Assembly: GCA_949775045.1 (NCBI GenBank)
Contig: OX459108.1
Location: 6,451,961-6,515,960 of the forward strand
DNA from: Metridium senile
Lineage: Eukaryota > Cnidaria > Anthozoa > Actiniaria > Metridiidae
Direction: 5' to 3'
Length of the DNA: 64,000 nt
Shown here: positions 44,176 to 57,526 of the stretch, piece by piece
Layout of the letters: every line of letters starts with the position of its first letter
Position numbering within the stretch: position 1 is the stretch's first letter
The notes under the pieces: generated by a model
What the model saw: the letters and a program-made list of their open reading frames with translations, nothing else
The model's database searches: none
What the model was told of the DNA's origin: nothing
Made by a program: the position numbers and the translations under genes

Positions 44176-44601
44176 AAATAGGGTTTGGTTACTTTTTCAA
44201 CAACTTCAAACGCACGGGCTCGGGTTTGCATTGAAATTCAAGACCTCGGCCTCGGCCTCTAAACTTCTTTACTTGGAGTGCCAACTCTCTAGAACAGAAC
44301 GTAGTGATAGCGAATACCTTGGCAAACATTAGGTCAAGAAATATTGCGTTCGGTTTCAGCGGGAACGAGTTAAAAAACTGAAGAAAACACACCAATTTTT
44401 CGCCATTTTCATATCCAATATCGAAGCACATGGTCTTCACGTGATCTTCCCTGTACTCCCTGTCAAATTGATGATAACGTCGATCATCGTCAATCATTAA
44501 AAAAGAAAATTATTATTATCGAGCTTCGGTAGTTCCTTCAGCTAGAAGTAAAGCTGGTCTCCCAGGAAGCCGACGGTGCGCTCTTTTCCCCCCTCTTTCC
44601 A

Positions 44602-44633
<32 letters not shown>

Positions 44634-44675
44634 TACTCAAAGCTACACTGATTGGAAAGAAGTCGAAACAAGTGT

Positions 44676-44750
44676 GAGGCCACTGAGGATCGAACTCGTG
44701 ACCTCTCGCTCCGAAACCCGCGCACTAACCAACTTAGCTACTCTTGTTCC
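44676..44750 (-). repeat. tRNA-derived SINE fragment B, unit 2
   Basis: Same tRNA-like body as at 30406, identical in the box A and box B parts. Confidence 0.65.
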
Positions 44751-45113
44751 TAAAAATAACCACAAGGTCTGGTAGTGAGACCGCAAAGGCCATCAGGGTA
44801 TTATTGTCCACTTTGTCTAAAATCGCTGGTTTGTTATGACTAATTTGCAATGAAGACCTGAATACCTCTTTCGTATGTATTATCAACCAAAAGGCGAGGC
44901 AGATTTTGCTTGTTAGAGAAAGTTGCAACTGTTCAATAAGGGGCGTTTTTTACGGTCGGTTTCGATCATTGTAGGAGTCATGCAAAGGATTTATACATGG
45001 GCGCTTAGAGATTTAAAATTTGTGTTGCTATGTTCAATCTCGTTCATTGCGCTCTCTCGTCAGATATCGAATTGGAAGTTCGAAGATATTATATTTGTTT
45101 CATATAAGGGCCC

Positions 45114-45880
45114 GGGCAAACGTTTTCAACATTTGCCTCAACATTCAACGTTCGATTTATTTGAATGGCAATGTTGAAGCCGTTTGCCCGCCCTTTCAAA
45201 AAACAACATAACATCGCCAATAATGTATAATTCATATTTTTAGAAAATACTTGTTTTTATATTTTCTTCAATATCTATCTTTAGGATCCCGAGTCCGCAA
45301 AACCAATTCAAATTGAAGGAAGTGGTACAAATGGAATGGAATTTGATTCAGGTAAATGCTATAATGTCTATATTTACAGCCATTTTCGTAAAGGTTGTAC
45401 ATTCGTATCAAAGATATGCCCATTGTTCTGTTGCAATCTCAACATGCTAAAAAAAAAAAGAAAAACATTTCGCGCGCTAGTCTTTTCAATATTCAATATT
45501 GTTAAAACGTGTTGAATCGAAGTTGAATTCATGTTGAAAGAGTTTAATCGCGTTTAAACTTTGCTTCAACATCCATTCAACATTTCTTTTGTTCTGTGAA
45601 TGTTGAATCGGAGTCGAAGTCGTTTGACCTGCTCCGTTCAACATTGTTGACTACACCCATGCGCATTTAGTTGTCTTTCAAATACGTAACACGTTCAACA
45701 ATGTTGAAATTAAAGGAGGTGGCAAACGGTTTCAACATTGAACAAAATCGAACAGATGTTGAAGCAAATATTGAAATGGTTTGCCCACCTACGTTCAACA
45801 TCGTTCAACAACCATTCTACAGCGTTCAAGAAAATCGAACAAATGTTGAAGCAAATGTAGAAGCCGTTTGCCTGCAGGGC
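45114..45880. mobile_element. TTCAACA-rich element, unit 2, interrupted by a toxin-gene fragment
   Basis: Same element as at 30838-31300, but about 280 bp (about 45200-45480) containing toxin exon 2 and its flanks are inserted inside it. Confidence 0.7.
45285..45351 (+). pseudogene. Orphan copy of toxin exon 2, unit 2
   Basis: A 67-bp exon-like segment with an intact TTTTTAG/TCTTTAG-type acceptor and GGTAAA donor, flanked by about 100 bp of matching intron on each side. It matches toxin exon 2 (47975-48038) except for one extra codon near its start and a few substitutions. It lies about 1.9 kb upstream of exon 1 on the same strand, where no upstream signal-peptide exon is seen, so it is probably unused. 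Confidence 0.75.
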
Positions 45881-46117
45881 CTTAATACCTATCAACAAAG
45901 TCTAAACACCCCTACTGAAATTAACTTTGTATTGAGAAAAATAAACATACAACTCAGGATATATATGGGATTTTAAAGTGTTTCATTTTTTAGCTTCAAT
46001 TGTTTGATAATGTGTACGATTCCTTAAATTACTACGAGCTGCTGTCAAATTGTAAATAATATATTACACGCTATCGAGGCTGAGGTTGTGTACTTGAATC
46101 CTGAAAAGTTGTATTTG

Positions 46118-46381
46118 GTTCTATTTCATGGATATAGTGCTTGTGCTCTATTCCACAGTAGCGATTTGATATTATTCCATGGATATAGTGTTTGTGCTCT
46201 ATTCCACAGTAGCAATTTTATTTTATTTCATGGATATAGTGTATGCGCTCTATTTCACAGTAGTAATTTGATTCTATTTCATTGATATAGTGTATGCGCT
46301 CTATTTCACAGTAGTAATTTGATTCTATTTCATTGATAAAGTCTATGCGCTCTTTTCCACAGCAGCAGGTTCATTCTTTTA
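46118..46381. repeat. 54-bp VNTR upstream of toxin gene 2, about five units
   Basis: Same repeat as at 31545 but one unit shorter. Confidence 0.85.
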
Positions 46382-47233
46382 TGGATGTAGTTTTTGCGCT
46401 CTAGTTTGCTGAGTTATAAAAATATCTGCATCTAGATCTTTACATTCCGGCGACATATACAAAAAACGAATAATTAATTAAACGAATTGTACTCAACTAT
46501 GTAATCAAGAGCAGCTATTCATATATTACGTAACCATGGATTACACTAGTGATAAACACTCAATACGTCTTATATGATACGACAAAAGAAAACAGAGAGA
46601 ACAATAACAAGTAGGAAATGCATTAATTGACTTGATTGTTTCCTAAAAAACGTATTTTACAACCATTACACCAAGGCACTGTTCTTCCCTGAGGCTCGCT
46701 CACACTCACTACCACTACATTCGGCATTACCAGTTAGAAATGCATTAGCTACAAGATAGACATTCAAAACATGATTATTTCTTGATTCTATGATTGTTTT
46801 AGTTAGGTAATATTATTTTAATTACATGACAGCGGTTCAGCATCTCCATTTTTATCCTCAGAAGTCTTAATTAAGAAATAAGGCGTGTTTGTTTTTTAAA
46901 CTGTACACGCCCTATTTATGTAAAAAGGTCTAAAGCATTGAATAGATTCTTATCTAGAACAAGAGAAAGCAAAAACAAGATTAAATACTTTGAAATGGAT
47001 AAATATTCGACTTTGATTACGGATTGTTTTCTATTGACGAATAACTTTGATTGACAGCAGTATGTTGACAGCAGTATGTTTATTCTTATTACGAAAGTTT
47101 TTTCATCAAAACATAGAAATAGGGCGTGTTTGGTTTTATTTGTTTATTGTAAAACCATGCACTGCATGCATGCACGGATTGCTGAACTGCTGTTTAATTT
47201 GAATTCAAACCTTTATCCTATTGTTTGAACCCT

Positions 47234-47241
47234 TATATAAA
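47234..47241 (+). promoter_or_regulatory. TATA box of toxin gene 2
   Basis: TATATAAA 49 bp upstream of the ATG at 47283. Upstream, GACAGCAGTATGTT is tandemly duplicated relative to unit 1. Confidence 0.7.
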
Positions 47242-47282
47242 GAGTCAGATTGATATTTCTATGCACTCGACGTCTTGAAAGT

Positions 47283-50200
47283 ATGGCGGTGTTCAAGCTC
47301 TTGCTAGTGTTGGTTCTGTTTCTGGTTGTTTGTGTATCAGCAAAGAAATATAGCAATGATTTCACAAATGTAAGTAAATGCATCGAATTACACTATTTGA
47401 CTTCAATACAACTATTTCTCATATGTACTTTTAAATTTACTTTCGCTGTTGGGATTCCTTCTTCTCAGTTCTATTGCTATTATTATCTGTTATGGCTCCT
47501 AGTTTTGCTCTTGCTGCTTCTGTTCTTTCTACTTCTTTTATGGCTACTATCATCACTGTTGTCATACAATCTTTCATTCTGAAATTTTATCAATTCTATT
47601 ATTTCTTCAAGTTGTTTTGATAGCTATTTCTCTGCTTTAAAACGCTCAAATTGCTGTAAATGTTTCAAACATTTAATCGATAGTTACTGAATTTAGTTGT
47701 TTTATTACTGACACTTTTGAAGCATCGCAGAGGAAACTAGAATGAATAGAGGGACAACTAGACTTCGACAATTTCAATTTGGTTAATATTTTATTGAGCC
47801 GATATGATATTGATACATATTAGTAAACTGAGCCTATACGTATCTCTGGAATTTGTATATATAGCAGGACATGCAATGCGTTAACATAACATCGCCAATA
47901 ATGTATAATTCATATCGTTAGAAAATACTTGTTTTTAAATATTTATTTATATTTTCTTCAATATTTATTTTTAGGATCCCGAGTCAAAACCAATTCAAAT
48001 TGAAGGAAGTGGTACAAACGGAATGAAATTTGATTCAGGTAAATGCTATAATGTCTATATTTACAGCCATTTTCGTAAAGGTTGTACATTCGTATCAAAG
48101 ATATGCCCATTGTTCTGTTGCAATCTAAACATGCGGAAAAAAAAGAAAAACATTTCACGCGCTAATCAAAGTCTTTTGCTACTTCTCCCCTATAATACCT
48201 TATATGGTAATTGCATTGTTTTCAAGATTGCATCAGTATCTTTGGTACGGTTGAACTATTGAAATCCATTTTGACTATTCTGTATAATTCTCTGTCTAAT
48301 CGGTCACGTGTCTCAAAAACTATTCATCTCTGATATTTTATAATATAAACTAATGACAAAATCAGAGTTCTAACAAGTCAAGCTGAAAATATAACACATT
48401 ATGGTGTTTAAAATAGTCAGAGTCAAATCTCGCAGTATGACTTATGTTATTAAACTTTTGAGTTTATTAATATTGAGTAGAAATATTTAAACAATTTAGC
48501 GTAAAGCTTTGACTCTTTTGAATTTGTCGACGACGCTAATTTTACAAAAATGCTTGAATTACAAGGTACACCTTTAAGGTGACTGGCTACTTTTGAACGC
48601 TTTTGAACGTTCGATTCGAGCCCACGGTTTGCGCGCGCACAAAAACCGCTGAATAAAATACACCTGGCTTCAACAGGGCAAAACCCTCGAATTTTGCACG
48701 GGACTCTATACTTTTGTTATGCTTAATTAAAAAACCTAATAAAATCTATATATATCCAAGTTTTTCAAAAAGTTCTAACATACAAAAAAAATCGATTTTC
48801 GTAGTATTTTTTGTCCGACTTCATGCGAGTTTTGAAAGCACTGAAAGGACGAAATATGTCAGATCAAGGTATTTCTTTATCTTTTATTCAAAACCATCCA
48901 TGTTGTAATGTAGAATGAATCATTGCCCGTCATCTGTGCTTGATATAGTATGAAAAAAAAAACTATTTTCATATGAGTTGTGATTTTTTTCATATCGCTT
49001 CAGTTTTCGCAGGTTTTTCTTCAAAATCTCGCGCGTAGGCGTTCATTAAATGCTGATTATCTCGGAAATGAGCTCGGGACACCCCATTTTTCTATTCATT
49101 TTTGGCATTAGTATTAAATTTCACATTAAAAAATCGTAGTTTAAAGAAAAGTTTAACATTATTTCCAAAAGTAGCCAATCACCTTAACGCAACAAATTTG
49201 TTATATCTTCAAAAAGAGCAATATACTGGCTTTCATTGTCTGCAGTATAATTTTTTTTATGATAAACTGTACACAATTACTCTATTCTGATTGGACGAGA
49301 GGAGAACAATTAAATTGTAAATTGTACTCAGCAGAGTACCAATTAGTTGTTCAGTATATTGTAAATAAAAATTTGCACGATCTTAAATACAATTTGTAAT
49401 TAATAGTTACGAGTGATGTTTTGAAAGTTTTCAAAATTAGACGAGCCTGTGAAGGGAGTCCAATTTGATAACTTTCAAAACATCACAAGTATCTTTTAAT
49501 TACAAATTGTACAAGAAGATCAGTGCGATTTATTATATATCGGAATCGAGTAATCTTGTATAGTGTAAAGAAAGGCTCACGATCTTTTACAGTTTGTAAT
49601 TAATAGATACTTGTAATGGTTTGAAAGTTTTCAAAATTGGACAAATCTAATTGTTCGACCAATCTTGAAAACTTTTAAAACATCACTCGTATCTATTTAT
49701 TACAAATTTTACTCAAGATCGTGCAATTCCCTATATATACTAATTGTCGTAGGTCGTGTTTTTACAATATTCATATCTACCCTTCAAAGTGTATTTACAA
49801 CTTTGAATTTCAAGGTACAACGAATTACCAAGATGACGATGATGAAGCTACTGATAATATGTCAGAAAGTGAGAAGAAGAAGTTACTTGAACTTCTCGAA
49901 AAGGAAGGACAACCAGGATGGCGCAAAGCTGCAATTGCAGAGGTATTTTTTAGAACACTAGTACTCGTAACAAAAATATATTTTTTTCAAATTACATGCA
50001 AAAACTTATTTTCCCTGCTTTCAATTTTTGTGGTAATTCTATATACCTTCAAACTAAATTAAAAAAGCAAAACAATGAAAAGCATATATCTAATTTAGTT
50101 TACATTGTGGCTAGAAATCGAAAAGAAAAAACATTGATCCCGAAGGGGGTAATGGGATGTATCCCATCGTGCTTTTATGCGAGTGACACTTTCAACGTTT

Positions 50201-50994
50201 GCTTGAGGATCATGTCCAAAAAGTGAGAAACAAAATTAAAATACGATTGTGCATCTTGAACCCTTGTAAAATAACTACAATACTCGGAGTTCATAATATC
50301 TAGCACCGCTGTACAATTTGACAAAAAGTGCATTTGCGTTGGGATAATATAGATTTGGAGTAAGTTTAAGTGTGGTTTCTGTTGTTTAGCGGTAGTATTT
50401 TTCCGTGCATGGCTTATAATTTTGCTTGTGTGTAATTTAGCCTTGTGTAATTTAGTATTTCATATTGATGCCTTTTGGTCTGAAGATTGAGTTTTAGGAT
50501 AATTTTGCCATCTAAATATTGTCGGAGCAACATTTCGCAGCCTTTTGTTGATTTGTTTGTGTGTTTTCTATTTGTTTTACTTGCAATAAAGCGGTTAATT
50601 TTTCTTCGCTAAGTAAAGGAAGCCGTCCTTGATTGAAAGCAGCCATTTTCCCGCTCTCTGCTTGTCCAATAATGTTTTAATTATTGAACGATTGACGTAC
50701 GACTTCCAAATTTGGTAAGCACATTAACCCGACGAAATCGAACAATCATAAACGGAGAAATAATTTGAATAAATATTAATTCAAACTATTGTACTATCAG
50801 TTATGCATGTATTAAAATGTTCTCCAGCATGAGTAAAAGTATTTAATAATATCATCATAAATTACCTACTTTGGAATGGCTCACCTTAAACAACAAATGT
50901 TTTTGCTGTAGGCCAAGAAAACTGGCGAGAAGATGAAAGTTGAGATTGCTGGTAAAAGTAAAGATTTAACAAAGAAGAGCAATTCAGGTATTTG

Positions 50995-51071
<77 letters not shown>

Positions 51072-54000
51072 TTATTGTTTATTTATTTGTCACAATGATA
51101 CAATTTTCAACAAATAAAGAGTATATACAGGAGATGGAAACAGAACTTTAGTCCTAATTGAATATCCTGCTGCTCCTTAAATATAACTAATAATAGAATT
51201 ATACGTACAATGCGAAAATTATACTAACAAATACAGTATCTAGTAAAACTATCTCTTCCTCTTTGCTTTTCTTGAGTTGCATCAGTTGTACATCAGCAGT
51301 TTGGTCTTCCACTTGATCTTTTTTTGGCTTGAAATTGAGGTCACTCAGCAAAGCTTCAATTTTGCATGCTGGCCGTTGGCTCAAAACGAGCTCTTCCGCC
51401 CTTTGACAGGTCTTATTTTTCGTCCCTCCTCACTAACATAATGTTATAGTGGGGAGCCGGTTTAGTCGCCGACAATCCGACCATGCGGCAGGTGGTACTG
51501 GGTAACAATGTTACCAGTAGCAGAGTCGCCAGTAGACCCTGACCTGACTCGTCCAACTTTTCAATTATTACTATTATCTTGAAATATTCAAAATATACAG
51601 CAAATCTCGTAAAATTCCCACTATTCCAATTCGCAATTGTTAAATTTTCTCAACTGTGAAGACGATGAGAATAAAAGGCCCGGGTAACTTTTGAAACGGT
51701 CGTATTATTCTTTTAGCGGGATAATCATAAGATGACGTCATGTAGAAGCACAGGCATGATACCAAGACTACCACTACTATCACTTTAGTTGCAATAAATA
51801 ATGCTGGGAGGTTCCTCATTTGTTTGTACGTAGTTGTTAAAAATAAAAGTGATGTTAATTGACTGTTTTTAATTATCTTTCAGAACTCCCCACAGCACTT
51901 ATATCTAAAGTCCAAAGCAAGATGTCTTTATTCGAAGGTCCATTGGCAAAAAGTGTAAAAGGCTCCATTTCAGGCCTGACGAAGAAATGGTCCAGTCTAG
52001 ACGATGATCAAAGAGATGGTATCGCAGGAACACTTGGGGTCATATCAAGCAACATCGAAAAGTTTGCAGGGGCCAGAGACAATCCCGTCGGAGCAATACA
52101 AGGAGCCATCGATATCATTGGTTCGATAGCGAGTAACTTTGGACCGAAAGGCCAATTGATTAGCATGGGACTTGGCTTTGTCTCTGCCTTATTGGGCTTG
52201 TTTGGTAAGGGTCCAAAGCCAAAACCCTTAGATCAAATTGTCAGAGAGGAAATAAACCAAGCCTTGTCTGAATATCGTGACCAGGAACTTACCGATAAGG
52301 CAAAAGGTTTGGTAACAGCATTTGGTTCTTCGAAGGCATACTTGGATGGTGTTGCATCTTCTGGAAAACTATTGGGCGTAGATGAGATGCAGATTGCTTC
52401 ATCTAGAGTTCCTATGACTCGGGGATCAATGTTCATGGGTGAGCTGTTGACAGTGATCAGTGACATGTTTTCAAAGAACAAGCAGGAGGATGCTACGAAG
52501 TGCATCAAATATTGTGAGCTCTATGCTCAGCTCACTGCAATACGAGACATGATACTTACACAGTTTATATCCTTGGCCTCTGACGACAAACTGCTTGAAG
52601 CTGACGTATTGGGGCTAATAGGATACAGAAAGAATTTTCGACTTGGAGCAAAGATTATCTTCGAAAAACTTTATACTGTAGACTATGGCAGCATGATTTT
52701 ACCTTATTTTGATCCAGACATCAGTGTGACAACCGACGCTTACGCCACTTCTGTCTTGAATTTGGGAAAGTACGATCGATCATTGGCTGGGTTATATTGT
52801 CTTCAGGCATCTAATAAGTATGACCTTGATTGGCAGAGAAAGTATAGTATCTTCAAGTTGGATGGTAAACCTTATGTTACGATAGCAAGTCGAAGTAACG
52901 ACAATTGCTACTGGAAACTTGTACCTCACGGAAGCAACACCTACAGCATCGTAAACAAATACAAGTGTGACCAAAAGTACGATTATTGTGGTGCGATGCT
53001 ATCGTGGGACGGAGTGGATGGCACTGGCTATGTAAACATCGACCATAAAGACCCGATATTGTGGGAAATAAATGGTTTTAACTATAGGAGGTAAGAGTCT
53101 TCAACTACAATACGTAAAAGTGATCTCGCGGGCTTATTCAATCACATACGGACATTAACACCCGTGTCTTAGGTACCTCAATGTTATCCAAATACACTCG
53201 TCTAAATTTCCAATTTCAACTTATTCCCCAAGAAAATTGTTTGGGGAAAACCGATTGTGGCATTACCAAGTCACCTAATCATAAACATATGACTGCAGGC
53301 GGTATTGATTTATTGTGCATCTTTTTTATAGGATTAGAAGCAAATGGGGCTGTAATTCTGGTAACTCTTATTGCAATAAAGAGCTAAGGATGTTAACAAG
53401 AACAAAATGGAACGGCAATATAATGATACCTTCGAAAATGTCTTTGTCTGTTGGTCAGCTGGCTGCAAGCGATGGAAAATACTACTGGAGGCTACGAAAG
53501 GTGAGTTTTGCTGACTTTCATAAATGTTTTGTGGTACATTTTATGACTGGCTAATTCAATTACGGATGTCGAAGAAGAGAAACCTAAAAACTAATCTTAA
53601 GACCGAAAATGATCACAGGATATATACCACACAGGCCAATGAGACGAGTGAAACATTTATGCCCCCCCCCCCCAAAAAATAACAGAAATAACGGTTCAGA
53701 CATATTAAAAATCCCATGACCCTTTTGGGTTATTAGACTTTCGGCTTTTTCAGCAACAACTGTACTGGAATTAGTTATATAGAAAATAAAGAAAGTTAAA
53801 GTCAGTAAAAGTACTGAACATTTCTTACCAGAGTGATATCTATTTCTTTAAGCCGTAGTTTTCTATTTACTTGGAAAATAAGTGAGAACATTATTTCGAC
53901 CTTTGAAGATGTTTTAGGTACTACATACAATATGAGCGGACGATCTGTATGGGATATGCAGTGGATGGTCGAACACTAGTCACTGGATATGTCGGACGTC

Positions 54001-54929
54001 TCGCACACATTGGACACGAATATTGTATAATGCTTATGAATTCCAACATAAGTTCTTTCATGTTTTACTAAAATTGTCAACATAAAAGTAAATCTGGCCG
54101 AGAAAATTATTGTTGAAATTTATACGCAAATCAGCACGAATCTGTGTATGGGATGTATATTTGAGAGCATCCTGAATATGACCAGAACACTATAAGAGAC
54201 AAACGTAAAAAAATGTTAATAATGAATCCTGACTGCAATTTCAGAATTCTTAATACTATAAGAGGTTCTTTTTTGAATTTTTGACATTTGATTTTTTTTT
54301 TTTTTTAACCATTTAAAGAACTCGCAGAATGTGTTTTATTGAATTAAAAACTCGGTTATAATTTATTGAAGAAGTTTGTACTTTATTAAATACTGATCCT
54401 TTGTTTTCAATATTACGTGAAAATGCTTACAAAAAATAAAGTACAAGACTGGAATAGTTCCATAGTTTTAACCAACTCGATACTCTTTAAGTAAAGTTCA
54501 TATTTTTGTTTTTGATTCAGCGAACCTAGAGCTGCTTGAAGTGTTTCTTACCCAAGGTAAGGGAATAATCAAATTTGCGTAAACACAATGCAACTCCTTT
54601 CGGTCGTGCAATTGCCGTTTGCCATTCACTCGGTCAGCCCGTTTTGAAATACATGTATACAAAGAAATATAGAGACAATACAAGCTAGACCGGTTGAGCA
54701 TTTCAATACGTATTGGCATACATATAAACGTACATTTAATTAATAAACTTACAAACTATGATGTCCTTGTTTTTTATAAAAGACTCTGCAAGATGACTTG
54801 TTTAATAGAATATGATACTGAATAGAACTTTATTTTTTTGCAGATGTCTTCGCTGGATATGATGCATTACTAAAGACTGGATATTACGAGTTCTTACAGA
54901 ATTGTTTAGAGTTTAACTTAGGCAAATAA
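47283..54929 (+). CDS. Toxin gene 2: jellyfish-toxin-like secreted pore-forming protein, multi-exon
   Basis: Model exons: 47283-47369, 47975-48038, 49815-49942, 50912-50987, 51884-53090, 53332-53500, and less surely 53937-54024, 54521-54556 and 54844-54929. Sites and phases are as in gene 1, and the same TATA box lies 49 bp upstream of the ATG. In the model the product differs from that of gene 1 at five positions: Gly9 to Val (signal peptide), Glu47 to Lys, Ser65 to Asn, Ala255 to Thr and Gln298 to Arg. No disabling mutation is seen. Upstream of putative exon 7 about 110 bp are present (53828-53936) that unit 1 lacks, so the two genes have different sequence at that acceptor. Confidence 0.7.
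48574..49187. mobile_element. TTAA-flanked MITE in intron 2, unit 2
   Basis: Same element as at 34431, slightly shorter, with one mismatch in the left inverted repeat. Confidence 0.75.
50999..51560. repeat. Expanded (AT)n and retroelement-like fragment in intron 4, unit 2
   Basis: The (AT)n tract is about 70 bp, against about 16 bp in unit 1. The following fragment lacks 18 bp present in unit 1 (near 51424), which removes the start of its minus-strand frame. Confidence 0.7.
51884..53090 (+). CDS. Toxin gene 2 main exon (exon 5)
   Basis: Same length, phase and splice sites as exon 5 of gene 1. I see two amino-acid changes over 402 codons, both in the helical part. Near-identity across this exon contrasts with the many indels in the upstream introns. 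Confidence 0.85.
53332..53500 (+). CDS. Toxin gene 2 exon 6
   Basis: Same translation as exon 6 of gene 1, with the same splice sites. Confidence 0.8.
53937..54929 (+). CDS. Toxin gene 2 putative exons 7-9 and stop
   Basis: Exons 53937-54024, 54521-54556 and 54844-54929, with the same phases as in gene 1. Exon 7's acceptor context (TACAATATGAG) is pyrimidine-poor. A better-looking TTTTAG lies 19 bp upstream but would be out of phase with exon 6. Confidence 0.4.
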
Positions 54930-54930
54930 A
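54925..54930 (+). terminator. Polyadenylation signal overlapping the stop codon of toxin gene 2
   Basis: AATAAA across the putative stop, as in gene 1. Confidence 0.45.
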
Positions 54931-56228
54931 ATGAACATGAATTAAATGTTTCCTTGTATTCACTTCTATACCTTTAAACTTATTTCGTATTATCATATGA
55001 TCCGTATTTTTCCCGGCGCACGCTCTTAAGAAAACCTTCGGAAAAAGTTACGTGATGGGGTCCGAACGGATTTTTTCACCTGGTCCGTACAAACACGTAC
55101 GGACCCGCTACTCGAAACATCACAACAAAAATGGCGCGCGCCGGGCAAAATACGGGTCATATGATAAAAAACTTATTGACTGAGTTAGGTCGTGCCTTAC
55201 GGGAAAATATTTGGCTCTTGGTCATTTGTACTTACCTGGCTGCGCTTGGTCCGTACGTCGTGACCGCCAGCCAAATATTTTCCCGTACGGCCCTCTCACT
55301 CAGTCATATAAGTACTTACTTATTCCAAAACAACCATTATATAACATTCCACTAGACGCCAACGTCAACTTGGAATAAAAGCTGGTAACAAGCGGTTTCT
55401 GAGTCATGGTGATTACGTATTTATCACATAAATTTTTTCTATTGCATGCTTTAGTTAATTGGCTCTTTAACAATGCACACAATGTATGGAGCATGCGTTT
55501 AGAGCAAGCTGACTTTTGAATTTGTTTTAATTAGCTATAAAGACATACGGTTTGCGCGGCTGCTAGCGCTTGAAGAAAATGATATTTGGACTGCTCCTTC
55601 GACAGTTGTTTATTGTGTGAAATTTTCGTATGTTACCAAAGAAATGCTCGATCTCTTAGCAGTATGTATATCTTTTTGGCCCTTTTAGCATGTTTGTAGT
55701 CGTTGTGCAGTGAATTTTTAAATTTAGTTGCTTATTAGTAAGTTGTGTAGGCATTTTCAAAATGGTTTATGGTGACTCATAGAAAACCTCCACATCATGC
55801 GGTGTGATATAATGAAATTGAATTAGTGAATGATATGAATGATTATCGTTTCTGAATGAATTTTTGTTACTCGATGCCTGGTTAGAGATATATACAGTCA
55901 TTTGAAAAAACGTTGTCGCCGACCGGTTTTGCGAATACGCGACTAGACCTAAAAAGGATTATGGGTAGAAATCACTGAAGCAATTAGCTGCATATATTAT
56001 CAACATCTTGAGATCTCAGTGCCTTGCTTCTATAAGATTTACGCTGGCTATTGATTTGGATGACACAAAACCTTTGTATGAAAACTGAAGTAGTAGCTAT
56101 TTACTTGTCGATATCTCCACGTCTATACAACGGTTTAATTCTTTGCACGCAAAGGCACACATTCATTTATGTACTCGCTCTATTTCAGCATATTCTTTAG
56201 CGCGTGCTAAAAATAAAAATGTATTGCT

Positions 56229-56458
56229 TCAGTGATTTTTACCCATACTCCCGCTTGAGCTAGTCGCGTAGTCGAGGAGCCGGTAAGCAACAAATGACTG
56301 TATTTCGTGACCACCACCAAACGTTGGGCCATAGTCTGTGCTGGAATAAACAGCTTTCTGTTTTCTTGCACTGACCAGCTCTACTTTCTTTGGTTGATAT
56401 CCATTGTTCCCATACAAGTGGAATAAAAACGATTTGCTTGAGTACGAGTAGCCACCAC
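56229..56458 (-). pseudogene. TLDc-domain exon fragment, unit 2
   Basis: Identical in translation to the fragment at 41992-42221, at an offset of 14,237 bp. It was duplicated with the toxin unit. Confidence 0.65.
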
Positions 56459-57526
56459 CTAACAAGGAAGTATTCATGGTCAAACAAGCAAACGAATGAC
56501 CAAACGAATGAATCGAACGAACTCGCGAACGAACAAATTCAGCAACAACAAAAAACAAACATCGGCATTACACTATACTATGTGCTAATGTCTCGACTAC
56601 TTGTTGCGAGGAAGCGATTTCCGACAAGAACAGGACTGCACTTTGATACCCTTTGCGTACATATTGCGGGTCACGTGCAGCGATTTTGCTTATTTGCATA
56701 TTATTATCCGAACGCCTGTAATTATTTATGCTAATTAACTTTGAGAAATTACAAAGAACAATGTTAAATTCGTACTTTCCATTCTCGCGAACAAGAACGA
56801 AAAAGCGCCAGGTAAAATAGAACTTAAAAAATAAAAGTAATAATACAACGATAGTTTTGTTTTTTTCTCTCTTTACCTCTTAGCTCTTGATCGATATACC
56901 GATTTCATTTGAGTGAATATAGTGTCGAAATTAAATGGCGTCCTCTTGTATGGAAAGTATGATAATGGATGAAGAAATGCCATTGTGTGGCTTCGTATGC
57001 CCCTTTAAAAAAGTTAACATCGGACATTTGATGTACATTTACGACTTAAAATAAGTCCTGGATTGTTTTCTTTCGAATTTGAATGTAACATTTGACTTCT
57101 GAAATATCTATGCAGTCACTGTGTATGCGATTTTTGCCTGTAAAATTCTACATCGATAAACACGTGATCAAGAAACGAGTCAAAGGTACCATCATTTCCG
57201 GCAATCAACCTCTTGGTGATAAAACAACTTGTTTTTCGTTGATAAATGTAAGTATGTTAGGGAGCACATATATACAAATCTAATTGTATTTGATTGAAAC
57301 TGCCGTTCAAGTCGTTAAAACAGTCGTTAGAATTTTGCCGGCTATTTGGATACCGTGACCGTGGTCAAGATATCATAAAAAGCCACCCGCCCGCGGAACC
57401 AATCAAATTGCAGGATTTGACAGGATACCGTCCGCTCACGCACAAAAAAAAAAAAAAAAATACCGTTATTCTAACACATGCTCTGATTTTGAATTTAAGA
57501 CCTGCATTTGCCAAGTTAGTCATTTA

